A program made the position numbers and the translations under genes. A stretch of 39,219 bases of DNA, from the NCBI GenBank assembly GCA_934623455.1, contig CAKTVK010000008.1, forward strand, positions 1 to 39,219, in the 5' to 3' direction. Shown piece after piece: positions 15,026 to 23,323 of this stretch. The notes beneath the pieces were generated by a model. The model made no database searches, was not told the DNA's origin, and saw nothing but the letters and a program-made list of their open reading frames with translations. The stretch is from an uncultured Eggerthellaceae bacterium. GTDB lineage: Bacteria; Actinomycetota; Coriobacteriia; Coriobacteriales; Eggerthellaceae. Numbering within the stretch: position 1 is the stretch's first letter; every line of letters starts with the position of its first letter.

Positions 15026-15781
15026 GTGAAAACGGTAGCTTGTTATAAAGTGGTCCCCGATGTGCAGGACCTGGATGCGTTCGGATCGCTCGATTTCGAC
15101 CGCGCGACTTCGGTGCTGGGCGATTATGATCTGGTTGCAATTGAGCAGGCAGTTCAGCTTGCCGAAGCAACCGGCGATGAAGCCGTTCTGCTAACGGTGG
15201 GCGGTTCTCGCTTGAACGACACGAAGCTCGTGAAGGGCGCGCTGTCTCGCGGTGCTGCAAAGCTGTATCGCGTGGTGGACGATGCCTTCGCGAATGCGGA
15301 TTCGTTCCAGAACGCTTCTGCCCTGGCCGCTGCTCTGAAGAACATCGAGTTTGACGTTGCGGTATTCGGCGAGGGCTCTTCCAGCCAGTATTCCCAGCAA
15401 GTGGGCATTCTTACGGCGCGTTTGATGGGCCTTCCCGTGGTCAACGCGGTGAAGTCCGTAAGCGTTGACGGTAACGCGCTTGTTTGCGAGCGCGACCTGG
15501 AAGAAGGAACCGAAACCGTGAAGGTTGCCACGCCGTGCGCCATTTGTATGACGTCCGAAGCAATGCTTCCGCGCATTCCCGCGTTGAAAGACATTTTGGC
15601 TGCTGGCAAAAAGCCTGTTGACACGCTTGACGCAGGTGCTGTTGGCGGCGTTGCCGAAAGCCCGGTCGAAGTGGTTGAGCAAAGCCTGCCGCCGAAGGCC
15701 GATCGCAAGTGCGTAGTGTATGACTTTGCTGATGGCGATGCGGTTGAGAAATTGGCCGCAGACATCAAGGCTTCCCTTTAG
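15026..15781 (+). CDS. fixA: Electron transfer flavoprotein beta subunit, FixA type
   Basis: A 251-residue EtfB/FixA protein starting MKTVACYKVVPDVQDLD, close to E. coli FixA throughout (for example SLDF, YDLVAIEQA, GGSRLNDTK, EGSSSQYSQQVG). FixA and FixB form the flavoprotein that, in carnitine respiration, feeds the CaiA reductase and may bifurcate electrons. The start is GTG at 15026 with AGGTAGGAGA upstream. It lies between caiA and fixB with gaps of 32 and 14 bases. Confidence 0.93.
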   Translation: MKTVACYKVVPDVQDLDAFGSLDFDRATSVLGDYDLVAIEQAVQLAEATGDEAVLLTVGGSRLNDTKLVKGALSRGAAKLYRVVDDAFANADSFQNASALAAALKNIEFDVAVFGEGSSSQYSQQVGILTARLMGLPVVNAVKSVSVDGNALVCERDLEEGTETVKVATPCAICMTSEAMLPRIPALKDILAAGKKPVDTLDAGAVGGVAESPVEVVEQSLPPKADRKCVVYDFADGDAVEKLAADIKASL

Positions 15782-15795
15782 GTTGGTGGTATTCA

Positions 15796-16656
15796 ATGAC
15801 TTTGGAAAAAATCTTGGTGGTAGGCCAAACGCAGGAATCCGTTTCTGCTCTTGCTGATTTCGCTGCTTTGCTTGCTGCAAACGTTGAGGTTGTCATTTTG
15901 GGCGATGCGCGCGCCGAAGATTGCGCCGATGCCGTTTCCGCCCTGGTCAAAGAGCTTGCTCCCGCTGCTGTGCTGTTCTCATCGACCAAGCGTATGCGCT
16001 ACGTGGCTGCAATTGTTGCCGCTGATGCTCAGACGCGCGTGATCAACGACGTAACAGAGCTTTCCGTGGACGATGCCGGTGTTCTGACGTCCAAGCGCCT
16101 TTCCTTCGGCGGCAAGGTGGACGTGCGCGAGCGCGTGGCTTCCGGTGTTGCCGTTGCTACCGTTTCCGCAGCTGCTGTTTCCGCTGCTCGCACCGATAAA
16201 GCATGGGAAGCAACGCAGACCGCCGCACCGGCTGCTGGCGCGGTTGAAGTTGTTTCCACCAGCGTACGAGAAACGGAAACAGTTGACCTGTGCGCGGCAA
16301 AGCGCGTGGTCAGCATTGGCCGTGGTCTTGCCGCAAAGGAAGACCTGGCGCTTATCAACGACCTTGCTTCTGCTCTGGAAGCCGAAGTTGGCTGCACGCG
16401 CCCGATTGCGGAAGGCCAGGCTTGGCTTGCACGCGAGCGCTACATTGGCGTGTCCGGCGTAATGCTTTCTCCCGATTTGTTTGTGGCGGTTGGTCTGTCT
16501 GGCCAGATTCAGCACATGGTTGGCGCTGCGGGCGCAAAGACCATCATTGCCATCAACAAAGACAAGTCCGCTCCCGTTTTCAAGCAGTGCGATTACGGCA
16601 TCATCGGCGACCTGTACGATGTTGTGCCGCAGCTTACGGCTGCCTTGAAGGCATAA
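15796..16656 (+). CDS. fixB: Electron transfer flavoprotein alpha subunit, FixB type
   Basis: A 286-residue partner of FixA. Its C-terminal FAD domain carries SIGRGLAAKEDLALI (near 170-185), GVSGVMLSPDLFVAVGLSGQ and IAINKDKSAPVFKQCDYGI, the standard FAD-binding signature of ETF alpha subunits. The N-terminal half is Ala/Val-rich and less conserved. It is somewhat shorter than E. coli FixB (about 313). It starts 14 bases after fixA. A 114-base gap, the longest inside the operon, follows. Confidence 0.92.
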   Translation: MTLEKILVVGQTQESVSALADFAALLAANVEVVILGDARAEDCADAVSALVKELAPAAVLFSSTKRMRYVAAIVAADAQTRVINDVTELSVDDAGVLTSKRLSFGGKVDVRERVASGVAVATVSAAAVSAARTDKAWEATQTAAPAAGAVEVVSTSVRETETVDLCAAKRVVSIGRGLAAKEDLALINDLASALEAEVGCTRPIAEGQAWLARERYIGVSGVMLSPDLFVAVGLSGQIQHMVGAAGAKTIIAINKDKSAPVFKQCDYGIIGDLYDVVPQLTAALKA

Positions 16657-16770
16657 GGAACGTTACGTGCACTTGCGAACCTGCGTTGGAGTGCCGTGTC
16701 GCACAACCGCGCGGGTTCGTAGCGATTGATTTTCGCAAACTATCGCAAGCTATCAAGAAAGAGGATTGCA

Positions 16771-17229
16771 ATGGACGCTCAAACACTTGAAACCATCAAG
16801 AACAACGTGAACAACGGCCCCACCCCGTACATCAACCAAGCCGGCCTGATTCCCGAAATCGTGGAGCCGTACCATGTCAAGCTGGTTCTTCCCGTTGAAA
16901 ACGGCCACAAGAATCACGTGGGCATTGCGTATGCAGGTAGCGAATTCGTGCTGGCAGAAATTGCAGGCGGCACGCTGTTCATGACCACGTATGGCACCGA
17001 TGAGTTCGTGCCCATTTTGAAGAGCGTAGAGTGCAAGTACCTGAAGCCGGGCACGAAAGACCTGGTTGCAGACTTGACGCTTACCGAAGAAGAAGCCGAA
17101 GAGAAGATTGCCTTGGCGCGCGAACGCGGCCGCGGCGACTACTTCCTGGATGTTCCTCTGTTCGACGTTGACGGGGAGCAAGTGGCTTTGATGTCGTTCA
17201 ACTACTACGCACTGCCGGCAAGGCACTAA
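16771..17229 (+). CDS. Hotdog-fold protein, putative acyl-CoA thioesterase
   Basis: This 152-residue protein has the size and central pattern of PaaI/DUF4442-type hotdog proteins: NHVGIAYAGSEFVLAEIAGG (about 48-67) on the core helix, then beta strands ending VALMSFNYYALP. Such proteins usually hydrolyse or bind CoA thioesters, so it may free the acid or recycle CoA at the end of the pathway. I do not see a textbook catalytic Asp/Glu motif and the family call is by pattern only. GAAAGAGG supports the ATG at 16771. The E. coli cai and fix operons have no equivalent gene. Confidence 0.6.
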   Translation: MDAQTLETIKNNVNNGPTPYINQAGLIPEIVEPYHVKLVLPVENGHKNHVGIAYAGSEFVLAEIAGGTLFMTTYGTDEFVPILKSVECKYLKPGTKDLVADLTLTEEEAEEKIALARERGRGDYFLDVPLFDVDGEQVALMSFNYYALPARH

Positions 17230-17257
17230 GTAGCTAGCAAACGAAGGGGGAGTTTTC

Positions 17258-18631
17258 ATGAAACAGTACGATGCAATAGTAATTGGTGCAGGCATTGGCG
17301 GTTTGGGAGCCGCTCTGCTTTTGTCCCATGCGGGCAAGAAGGTTGCTCTGTACGAGGGAAGGCCGGCATTTGGCGGCCGCATTGGTTCGTCCCAGCGCGG
17401 CGACTTTGTGGTTGACTTTGGTGTGCATCTGATTTCGCGCGGCGGCAAGGGCCCGCTCATTGGCCTGCTGGAGCGCTGCGGCGTTGATCACGGCATTCGG
17501 TTTACCAAGGTTCGTCCTGTTCAGACGTGTGGTGGCGAGATCTTCAAGTTCCCGCGCGACCTGCAAGGACGCGTTCCCGATGAGGACTTCAACGCGGTTA
17601 TCAAGATGGTTACCGACGTGAAGGACATGTCCGACGAAGAGACGCATCGCTATGACCGCATGACGCTCGAGGAATTCCTGAACGAATACACCACCGATCC
17701 GTTTGCGCATGCTTGCGTGAGCCAGGTTGGCTTCATTTACTGCTGCGTTCCCGAGTATCGCCTGTCTGCGGGCGAATTCGCACGCTGCCTGAAGTGGGAG
17801 GCCGAGGCCCGTGCTTCCGGATACCCCGACGGCGGCTGCATTGCCATTCTTGACGCGTACGTGAACGCTTTGAAGGAAAACGGCGTTGATCTGCATGTTG
17901 CTACGCCGGTTGACTCCATTATCGTTGAAGACGGCCGCGCCGTGGGCGTTATGGTCGATGGCGAAGAAGTGCGCGCTGACATGATTGTCTCCAACGCGGG
18001 CATCAAAGAAACCGTGCATGACCTGGTAGGCGCCGATAAATTTGACGCCGACTACGTGAAGTACGTTGACGACTTGAAGATTTCCTTCGTGTCCATCATT
18101 GCGCGCTTCGGCTTGGATACCGTGATCAGCCCCGACATCAAGATGCTTTCCGGCTTCTCTCCCGTTCCGGTGAAAGAGTACAATGAGCGCTTGCTGGCTG
18201 GCGAAGTGCCCGAAGAGCTGAACCTCTTCATTGTGGTTCCTTCGAGCTTTGACCCGTCGGTCGCCCCCGAAGGCAAGCAACTAGTGGTTATGACCACGGC
18301 TGTTCCTGCGGGCATCAAAGAAGAGTACTGCCCGGCCATTCTGGATTCGCTGATTGCTGCAGCTGAGAAGCATTTCCCCGGCTTGCAGGAGCATGCGCTG
18401 TTCGTTGACCGCGTGTACCCCGCCGACGCTGCTCGCCTGATGGGCGAAGACGGTGCAGGCATTGGCATTGGTCAAGATGCTGGTCAGGCGGGTATTGACC
18501 GTCCGTCCATCAAGACCCCCATTGAGGGCCTGTACATTGTGGGCGCCGAGGCTGGCGGCGAAGGCGTTGGCACGGAACTGGCTGCCAACAGCGCAATTGA
18601 ATTCTTCGATACCTATGTTGCCGCTGAATAA
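17258..18631 (+). CDS. CrtI/phytoene desaturase-like FAD oxidoreductase
   Basis: A 457-residue flavoprotein with an N-terminal Rossmann loop IVIGAGIGGLGAALL (7-21), EGRPAFGGRIGS and DFGVHLISRGG after it, and a C-terminal FAD segment LYIVGAEAGGEGVGTELAANSA. This order is that of the CrtI/protoporphyrinogen oxidase/amine oxidase superfamily. No carotenoid or terpenoid gene is nearby. The enzyme may saturate, desaturate or isomerise a bond in the CoA-linked or free substrate of the operon. GAAGGGGG precedes the ATG. It lies between the hotdog protein and caiB and is not part of the known cai or fix sets, so it likely marks a different substrate. Confidence 0.75.
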   Translation: MKQYDAIVIGAGIGGLGAALLLSHAGKKVALYEGRPAFGGRIGSSQRGDFVVDFGVHLISRGGKGPLIGLLERCGVDHGIRFTKVRPVQTCGGEIFKFPRDLQGRVPDEDFNAVIKMVTDVKDMSDEETHRYDRMTLEEFLNEYTTDPFAHACVSQVGFIYCCVPEYRLSAGEFARCLKWEAEARASGYPDGGCIAILDAYVNALKENGVDLHVATPVDSIIVEDGRAVGVMVDGEEVRADMIVSNAGIKETVHDLVGADKFDADYVKYVDDLKISFVSIIARFGLDTVISPDIKMLSGFSPVPVKEYNERLLAGEVPEELNLFIVVPSSFDPSVAPEGKQLVVMTTAVPAGIKEEYCPAILDSLIAAAEKHFPGLQEHALFVDRVYPADAARLMGEDGAGIGIGQDAGQAGIDRPSIKTPIEGLYIVGAEAGGEGVGTELAANSAIEFFDTYVAAE

Positions 18632-18652
18632 CGCGGAGAAGGGAAGAATACT

Positions 18653-19891
18653 ATGAAATACGAAGACGTTCCTTCATTTGGTAGCCTTCATGGCGTGAAG
18701 GTTGTTGTTTCGGCTGTGTCCACGGCAGGTCCCTTTGCGGGTGAGCTGTTTGCGGAAAACGGCGCGGACGTAATTTGGCTGGAGTCCCCGAAGGGCATTG
18801 ACCCGTATCGCTGGACCCAGGATGGCTGGGGCGTGCAAAACGAGCGCCGCAACATGCGTAACTTGATGCTGGATGTTGTGTCCCCCGAAGGTCACGAGGC
18901 ATTCCTGAAGCTCATGGAATCCACGGACATCTTTATTGAGGCATCGCGCGGTGGCCAGTGGGAAAAGTGGGGCTACTCCGATGAAGTACTGTGGGAGCAC
19001 AATCCCAAGTTGGTCATTGGCCATATGTCCGGTTACGGCATGACGGGCGACCCCGATTACGTGAGCCTGCCCGGCTACGACTTCACGGTCAACGCATTCT
19101 CTGGCTTGATGTACCTGAACGGCTACAAAGATGGTCTGCCCTACATGATTCAGAAGTTCGTTACGGACTACTATGCGGGCCTGTTCGCTTACGGTTCTGC
19201 TTTGGCGGCGTACGTGGGCGCTCAGAAGACTGGCCGCGGCGACAGCTTTGATCTGGCGCAATACGAAGCAGCAGTTCGTTGCCAAGCTGGTTTGTACAGC
19301 AAGTGGTTTGACAAGCGTATTCAGGAAGAGCGCGGCGCCGGTGCTCCGCGTGACTCCATTTCCGCTGGCGCTGGCTACTACGAGTGCGCCGATGGTGAAG
19401 GCGTTTACCTGTTCACTGCCGGCCAGTCCACCATCAAGCGCGCCGTTGAGTTCTTTGGCCTTGAATACGGCTCCGAGCTGTTCCCCGAGGGCATTCCTTC
19501 GGTTGCGTTGAACTCTCCGGGTGCCCCTGTGTTCGACGCCGCTATTGAGGATTACTGCTCGAAGCATACCGCGGCCGAGTTTGCCGAGGCCATGAGTGAG
19601 ATCAACGTTCCGTGCTCCGTGGTTATGAATTACGAGATGATGGAGAACCACCCGCATTATCTGGCGCGCAACACGTGGATTGAGTGGGAAACCGTGGATG
19701 GTCGCACCGTGAAGGGCGTTACCTCGGTTCCGCGCTTCAAGAATCGTCCTTCGCAGATTTGGCGCGGTTGTCCGTCGCAGGGCATGGACAACGAGGACAT
19801 TCTGAGCGAAGTCGGCTTCAGCGAGGACGAAATCATGAAGCTGTACGAGGCAAAGGTGCTGCGTAAGAGCGACTACATCGGAGGACTGTAA
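18653..19891 (+). CDS. caiB: CaiB-like class III CoA transferase
   Basis: A 412-residue family III (CaiB/BaiF) CoA transferase, close in length and wording to E. coli CaiB (405): AGPFAGELFAENGADVIWLE, HEAFLKLMESTDIFIEAS, DEVLWEHNPKLVIGHMSGYG, and near the C-terminus KNRPSQIWRGCPSQGMD. Asp172 in VTDYYAGL matches the aspartate that forms the acyl-anhydride intermediate (Asp169 in E. coli CaiB). It should move CoA from the reduced product thioester to the incoming acid, so that ATP is needed only to prime the cycle. A ribosome site GAGAAGGGAAG precedes the ATG. The caiC-like ligase starts 6 bases after the stop. Confidence 0.9.
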   Translation: MKYEDVPSFGSLHGVKVVVSAVSTAGPFAGELFAENGADVIWLESPKGIDPYRWTQDGWGVQNERRNMRNLMLDVVSPEGHEAFLKLMESTDIFIEASRGGQWEKWGYSDEVLWEHNPKLVIGHMSGYGMTGDPDYVSLPGYDFTVNAFSGLMYLNGYKDGLPYMIQKFVTDYYAGLFAYGSALAAYVGAQKTGRGDSFDLAQYEAAVRCQAGLYSKWFDKRIQEERGAGAPRDSISAGAGYYECADGEGVYLFTAGQSTIKRAVEFFGLEYGSELFPEGIPSVALNSPGAPVFDAAIEDYCSKHTAAEFAEAMSEINVPCSVVMNYEMMENHPHYLARNTWIEWETVDGRTVKGVTSVPRFKNRPSQIWRGCPSQGMDNEDILSEVGFSEDEIMKLYEAKVLRKSDYIGGL

Positions 19892-19897
19892 GGTCTA

Positions 19898-21397
19898 ATG
19901 ACGCGTATCGACGAAATATTGCTGAAGGGGGCTCAGCTGAGCCCCCATGGTACCGCCCTTATTTCCAAGGGCGGTGCTTTCACGTATGAGCAGCTTGATG
20001 CACGCGTTTCGCAACTCGCGGGCGCTTTGTGCGCGCGCGGCGTGGAAAAAGGCGATATTGTGGCGCTGACCTCGAAGAATGCGCCTATATTCATTGAGCT
20101 GACCATGGCGTGCTCGCGCATTGGCGCGGTATGTGCGGCGTTTTCGACCCGGTTTTCGTGTGCGGTGCTGTCTACGCTGATTGCGCAGGCTGCGCCGCGT
20201 TTGCTGTTTGTCCCCGAGGACAAGTTGGCGGACGCACGGGCTGCCGTGCTCGGTGCTCAGATGGAAACGGAGTGTTTTGCAAGCGAAGGCGCCGCTTACG
20301 AAGCGCTGTTGGCAAGTGCGCCTGCTCCGCGTGTTGCCGAGTTGGAGGAAACCGACCCTGCGCTGCTGCTGTATACCAGCGGAACAACGGGAACGCCGAA
20401 GGGCGTGGTGCTTTCGCATGGCGCATTACTGGCGCGTATTGAAATCGACCGCCAGACCATGCACACCAACGAGCATACGAAAATGCTGTTTGTGCTTCCG
20501 TTTTTCCATGTGACCTGCGTATCAACGTTTGTGGTGCTTGCAAGCGGTGGCGTGGTTGCCATTGCTTCGGGCGCGAAAGACTACATGATCGTGTCCGAAA
20601 TACAAAAAACCCAAGCTACGCATGTGGGGCTTTTGCCGTATCACTTGCGTCAGCTTGTGGGCTACCTAGAGCGAACGAAGGAACAGCTTTCGTCGCTTGA
20701 GCTGGTAGCTTATGGTGGCGAGCCCATGGATGCTGATACGCTGCATAAATGTCGTAAGCTGATTCCCTGCATGTTCTGGCAGGGATACGGCATGACTGAA
20801 ACTGCTTCTTCCATTGCGGTGGTGACTCCCGAAGATCACGCAACGGATTTTTGCGGCACTACGGTGGGACGAGCTGTTCCCTTGGTGGAAATTTGCATTT
20901 GCGCAGATGATGGCACGATTTTGCCAACGGGTAAAGTTGGCGAGGTATGGGTGAAAACGCCCACCATTATGAATGGCTACTTCAATAATCCCGAACAAAC
21001 CGCAAAAGTCATGCGCAATGGCTGGTATTTGACGGGCGACATTGGTTGGCTGTCCGTTGATGGCCACTTGACGTTGATCGATCGTAAAAACGAGATGTTC
21101 ATCAGCGGCGGCGAAAACGTATACCCATCAGAAATTGCTGCATGTATCCGTAAATTCGCAGGTGTAGCCGATGTTGTTGTTGAGCGCGTGAGCGATGAGC
21201 GTTGGGGCGAATCGGCCGTTGCGTTCGTTGAGCCGGATGCGGGCATCAAGCTGGATTCCCAGGAGATTTCCGACTGGTGCGCCACGGCATTGGGTCATTA
21301 CAAGCGCCCGAAGAAAGTAGTTATCGTTGATTCGCTTCAACGAAAAGAAACGGGAAAGGTACCGAGAGAATACCTTTTAAGTCTGTTAGAGAAGTAG
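19898..21397 (+). CDS. caiC: CaiC-like acyl-CoA ligase (AMP-forming)
   Basis: A 499-residue adenylate-forming ligase with the P-loop YTSGTTGTPKGV (159-170), GYGMTETAS, YLTGDIGW, DRKNEMFISGGENVYPSEI, and the catalytic Lys487 in KETGKVP. In the cai system the ligase makes the first CoA thioester and the CoA transferase then takes over. GGAGGACTGTAAGG, which overlaps the caiB stop codon, serves as ribosome site. Substrate specificity cannot be read from sequence; the family also includes hydroxycinnamate and fatty-acid ligases. Base use here is slightly less biased than in caiB. Confidence 0.86.
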   Translation: MTRIDEILLKGAQLSPHGTALISKGGAFTYEQLDARVSQLAGALCARGVEKGDIVALTSKNAPIFIELTMACSRIGAVCAAFSTRFSCAVLSTLIAQAAPRLLFVPEDKLADARAAVLGAQMETECFASEGAAYEALLASAPAPRVAELEETDPALLLYTSGTTGTPKGVVLSHGALLARIEIDRQTMHTNEHTKMLFVLPFFHVTCVSTFVVLASGGVVAIASGAKDYMIVSEIQKTQATHVGLLPYHLRQLVGYLERTKEQLSSLELVAYGGEPMDADTLHKCRKLIPCMFWQGYGMTETASSIAVVTPEDHATDFCGTTVGRAVPLVEICICADDGTILPTGKVGEVWVKTPTIMNGYFNNPEQTAKVMRNGWYLTGDIGWLSVDGHLTLIDRKNEMFISGGENVYPSEIAACIRKFAGVADVVVERVSDERWGESAVAFVEPDAGIKLDSQEISDWCATALGHYKRPKKVVIVDSLQRKETGKVPREYLLSLLEK

Positions 21398-21412
21398 AGG
21401 AAGGTGATTGTT

Positions 21413-22699
21413 ATGGCTGATTTTGACGCGATTGTAATTGGCGCCGGTTGTGCTGGCAGCGTTGCTGCGGTAGAGCTTGCACGCGCGGGCAAGTCGGTTT
21501 TGCTGGTTGAACGTGGCGAAAACGGCGGCTCTAAAAATATGACGGGCGGGCGCATTTACACGCATTCCCTGAAGAAAGTGTTCCCCAATTTCGAGGAAGA
21601 GGCGCCGCTTGAGCGCAAAGTGACCCATGAGCTCATTTCGTTTTTGACCGATGACGCTGCAACGACTATGGAGTACGCAACACCCAAGCTTGCCGATGAT
21701 TCTTTTGCAAGCTATACGGTTTTGCGTGCGGAATTCGATGCCTGGCTGGCGGGAAAGGCCGAAGAAGAAGGCGCAGAGTGCGTGTTCGGCATGACCGTTG
21801 ACGACTTGCTGTGGGATGGCAACCGCGTGACGGGCGTTTCTGTTGGCGGCGATGAAATCACGGCTGAAGTGACGATTATCGCCGATGGCGCAAACTCCCT
21901 GCTTACGGAAAAAGCCCATTTGGCCACAACGCCGAAGCCGCACCAGATGGCGGTTGGTGCGAAAGAGGTTATTTCCCTTCCCGAACAGGTTATTTCCGAT
22001 CGGTTCAGGTGTGCTGCGGGCGAGGGTGCTGCGTGGCTGTTCGTAGGCGCTCCCACAAAGGGACATGCGGGCGGCGGCTTCCTTTATGCGAATAAGGATT
22101 CGATATCCCTTGGCATGGTGGCAACGCTTTCCGACTTGCAAACATCGGACGTGCCATTCTCTGAGTTCATGAACGATTTCAAGGCAAATCCCCTGATTGC
22201 GCCGTTGATTGAGGGTGGCAAGACGGTTGAGTATTCTGCTCATTTGGTACCCGAAGGCGGTCTGAGCATGGTACCTGAGCTGGTGGGCAACGGCTGCTTG
22301 GTAGCAGGCGACGCGGGCATGCTTTGCGTTAACTTGGGGTATCAGGTGCGCGGCATGGACTACGCGATTGCTTCTGGTTCTGCAGCGGGTCGCGCGGCTG
22401 CGGCGGCGATTGATGCAGGCGATACATCGGCGGCGGGCCTTGCGGGCTACAAGGCCGAGCTTGAGAATAGTTTTGTGCTCAAGGATCTGCGCTCGTACCA
22501 GAAGGTTCCGGCATTCATGGAGCAAACGAAACGCATGTACTCCGAGTATCCGTCCATGGTATGCGAAATGATGCATGCCCTGTTCGCTGTTGATGGCGAG
22601 CCGGTCGAACCGCTGAAAAAGAAGATGATGCGTCCGGTGAAGAGCAGGGGCTTGTTCTCGGTGCTTAAAGAAATGAAGAAGGGAGTTGATGCGCTATGA
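21413..22699 (+). CDS. fixC: FixC flavoprotein (ETF-quinone oxidoreductase-like)
   Basis: A 428-residue FAD protein, the same length as E. coli FixC and similar from end to end: IVIGAGCAGSVAAVELARAG, NMTGGRIYTHSL, LRAEFDAWL, ADGANSLL, FVGAPTKGHAGGGFLY, LVAGDAGMLCVNLGYQVRGMD. With FixX it links the FixAB flavoprotein to ferredoxin or the quinone pool at the membrane surface. I chose the ATG at 21413 because AGAGGAAGG (21396-21404) is correctly spaced for it; a GTG at 21404 lies inside that site. The stop overlaps the fixX start by four bases (ATGA). Confidence 0.94.
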   Translation: MADFDAIVIGAGCAGSVAAVELARAGKSVLLVERGENGGSKNMTGGRIYTHSLKKVFPNFEEEAPLERKVTHELISFLTDDAATTMEYATPKLADDSFASYTVLRAEFDAWLAGKAEEEGAECVFGMTVDDLLWDGNRVTGVSVGGDEITAEVTIIADGANSLLTEKAHLATTPKPHQMAVGAKEVISLPEQVISDRFRCAAGEGAAWLFVGAPTKGHAGGGFLYANKDSISLGMVATLSDLQTSDVPFSEFMNDFKANPLIAPLIEGGKTVEYSAHLVPEGGLSMVPELVGNGCLVAGDAGMLCVNLGYQVRGMDYAIASGSAAGRAAAAAIDAGDTSAAGLAGYKAELENSFVLKDLRSYQKVPAFMEQTKRMYSEYPSMVCEMMHALFAVDGEPVEPLKKKMMRPVKSRGLFSVLKEMKKGVDAL

Positions 22700-22986
22700 C
22701 GATTTCCCCGATGACCATTGATGAGCGCCTTGCCGTTGATAAGTTTGCGGTTGATGAAGACAATGCCCATATCGAGCTTGTTGAGAATCCTGCTCGCGAT
22801 CAGTTCGATAAGCTGGTGAAATGCTGCCCGGCGGGCCTATATCGCTATGAAGAAGACGGATCGACTTCGTTTGATTATGCGGGCTGCCTTGAGTGCGGAA
22901 CGTGTCGTATTCTGTGCGGCAACACCATTGTGAGCAAGTGGGAAAACCCTGCGTTTGGAAACGGTGTTTCTTATCGATTCGGGTAG
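22696..22986 (+). CDS. fixX: Ferredoxin-like protein FixX
   Basis: A 96-residue FixX, one longer than E. coli FixX and matching it closely (VDKFAVDE, CCPAGLY, FDYAGCLECGTCRIL). Cys44, Cys64, Cys67 and Cys70 should bind one [4Fe-4S] cluster. It is translationally coupled to fixC through an ATGA overlap and closes the nine-gene operon, which then meets a strong terminator. Confidence 0.95.
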   Translation: MTISPMTIDERLAVDKFAVDEDNAHIELVENPARDQFDKLVKCCPAGLYRYEEDGSTSFDYAGCLECGTCRILCGNTIVSKWENPAFGNGVSYRFG

Positions 22987-23025
22987 TGCTTGTTAGCGCG
23001 CTCGCGCGAACGTGAACTATGCAAG

Positions 23026-23064
23026 GGGGGGCGATGGAGATAAGATCCATCGCCCCCTTCTTTA
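23026..23064 (+). terminator. Terminator of the cai/fix-like operon
   Basis: GGGGGCGATGGA (23027-23038) pairs perfectly with TCCATCGCCCCC (23046-23057) across a 7-nt loop, followed by TTCTTT. It lies 40 bases after the fixX stop. Confidence 0.92.
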
Positions 23065-23218
23065 TGCGGATATTTGCGTTTCAGCGCGAAGAGCGAAGGG
23101 CGTTCAATCTATATGATAAGCAGGCGTTATATTGATTGCTTATAAAGGTGTCTCGCTGTATGTTTTTCGTTGCCGTTCTTCGCGGTGCATCTTCTTTGCA
23201 GCAGAAAGCGTATGAAGG

Positions 23219-23261
23219 CATAAAAATAACCCCGAGGCCTGGAGGGTATCCTCGGGGTTAT
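23219..23261 (-). terminator. Terminator of the MFS transporter gene
   Basis: ATAACCCCGAGG (23226-23237) and CCTCGGGGTTAT (23250-23261) form a 12-bp stem. Read on the minus strand it runs into TTTTTAT. It lies about 60 bases past the transporter stop codon. Confidence 0.9.
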
Positions 23262-23323
23262 CGGTGTCGCGGCTAACAGGTGCTATCCGCGAAGTTCACC
23301 TTGGGGATAGGTGGTTGAGATTC

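Larger units (their letters stand above)
22987..23323. other. Convergent spacer between fixX and the MFS gene
   Basis: About 340 bases holding a plus-strand terminator (23026-23064) and a minus-strand terminator (23219-23261). The AT-rich stretch between them (23065-23218) shows nothing I can assign. A weak promoter-like TATATGATAAG sits near 23111, but no frame follows it. Confidence 0.6.

Noticed and set aside
13659..15260. 533-codon minus-strand frame over caiA and its leader
   Set aside because: Antisense to a well-conserved acyl-CoA dehydrogenase, low-complexity product, no start signals.
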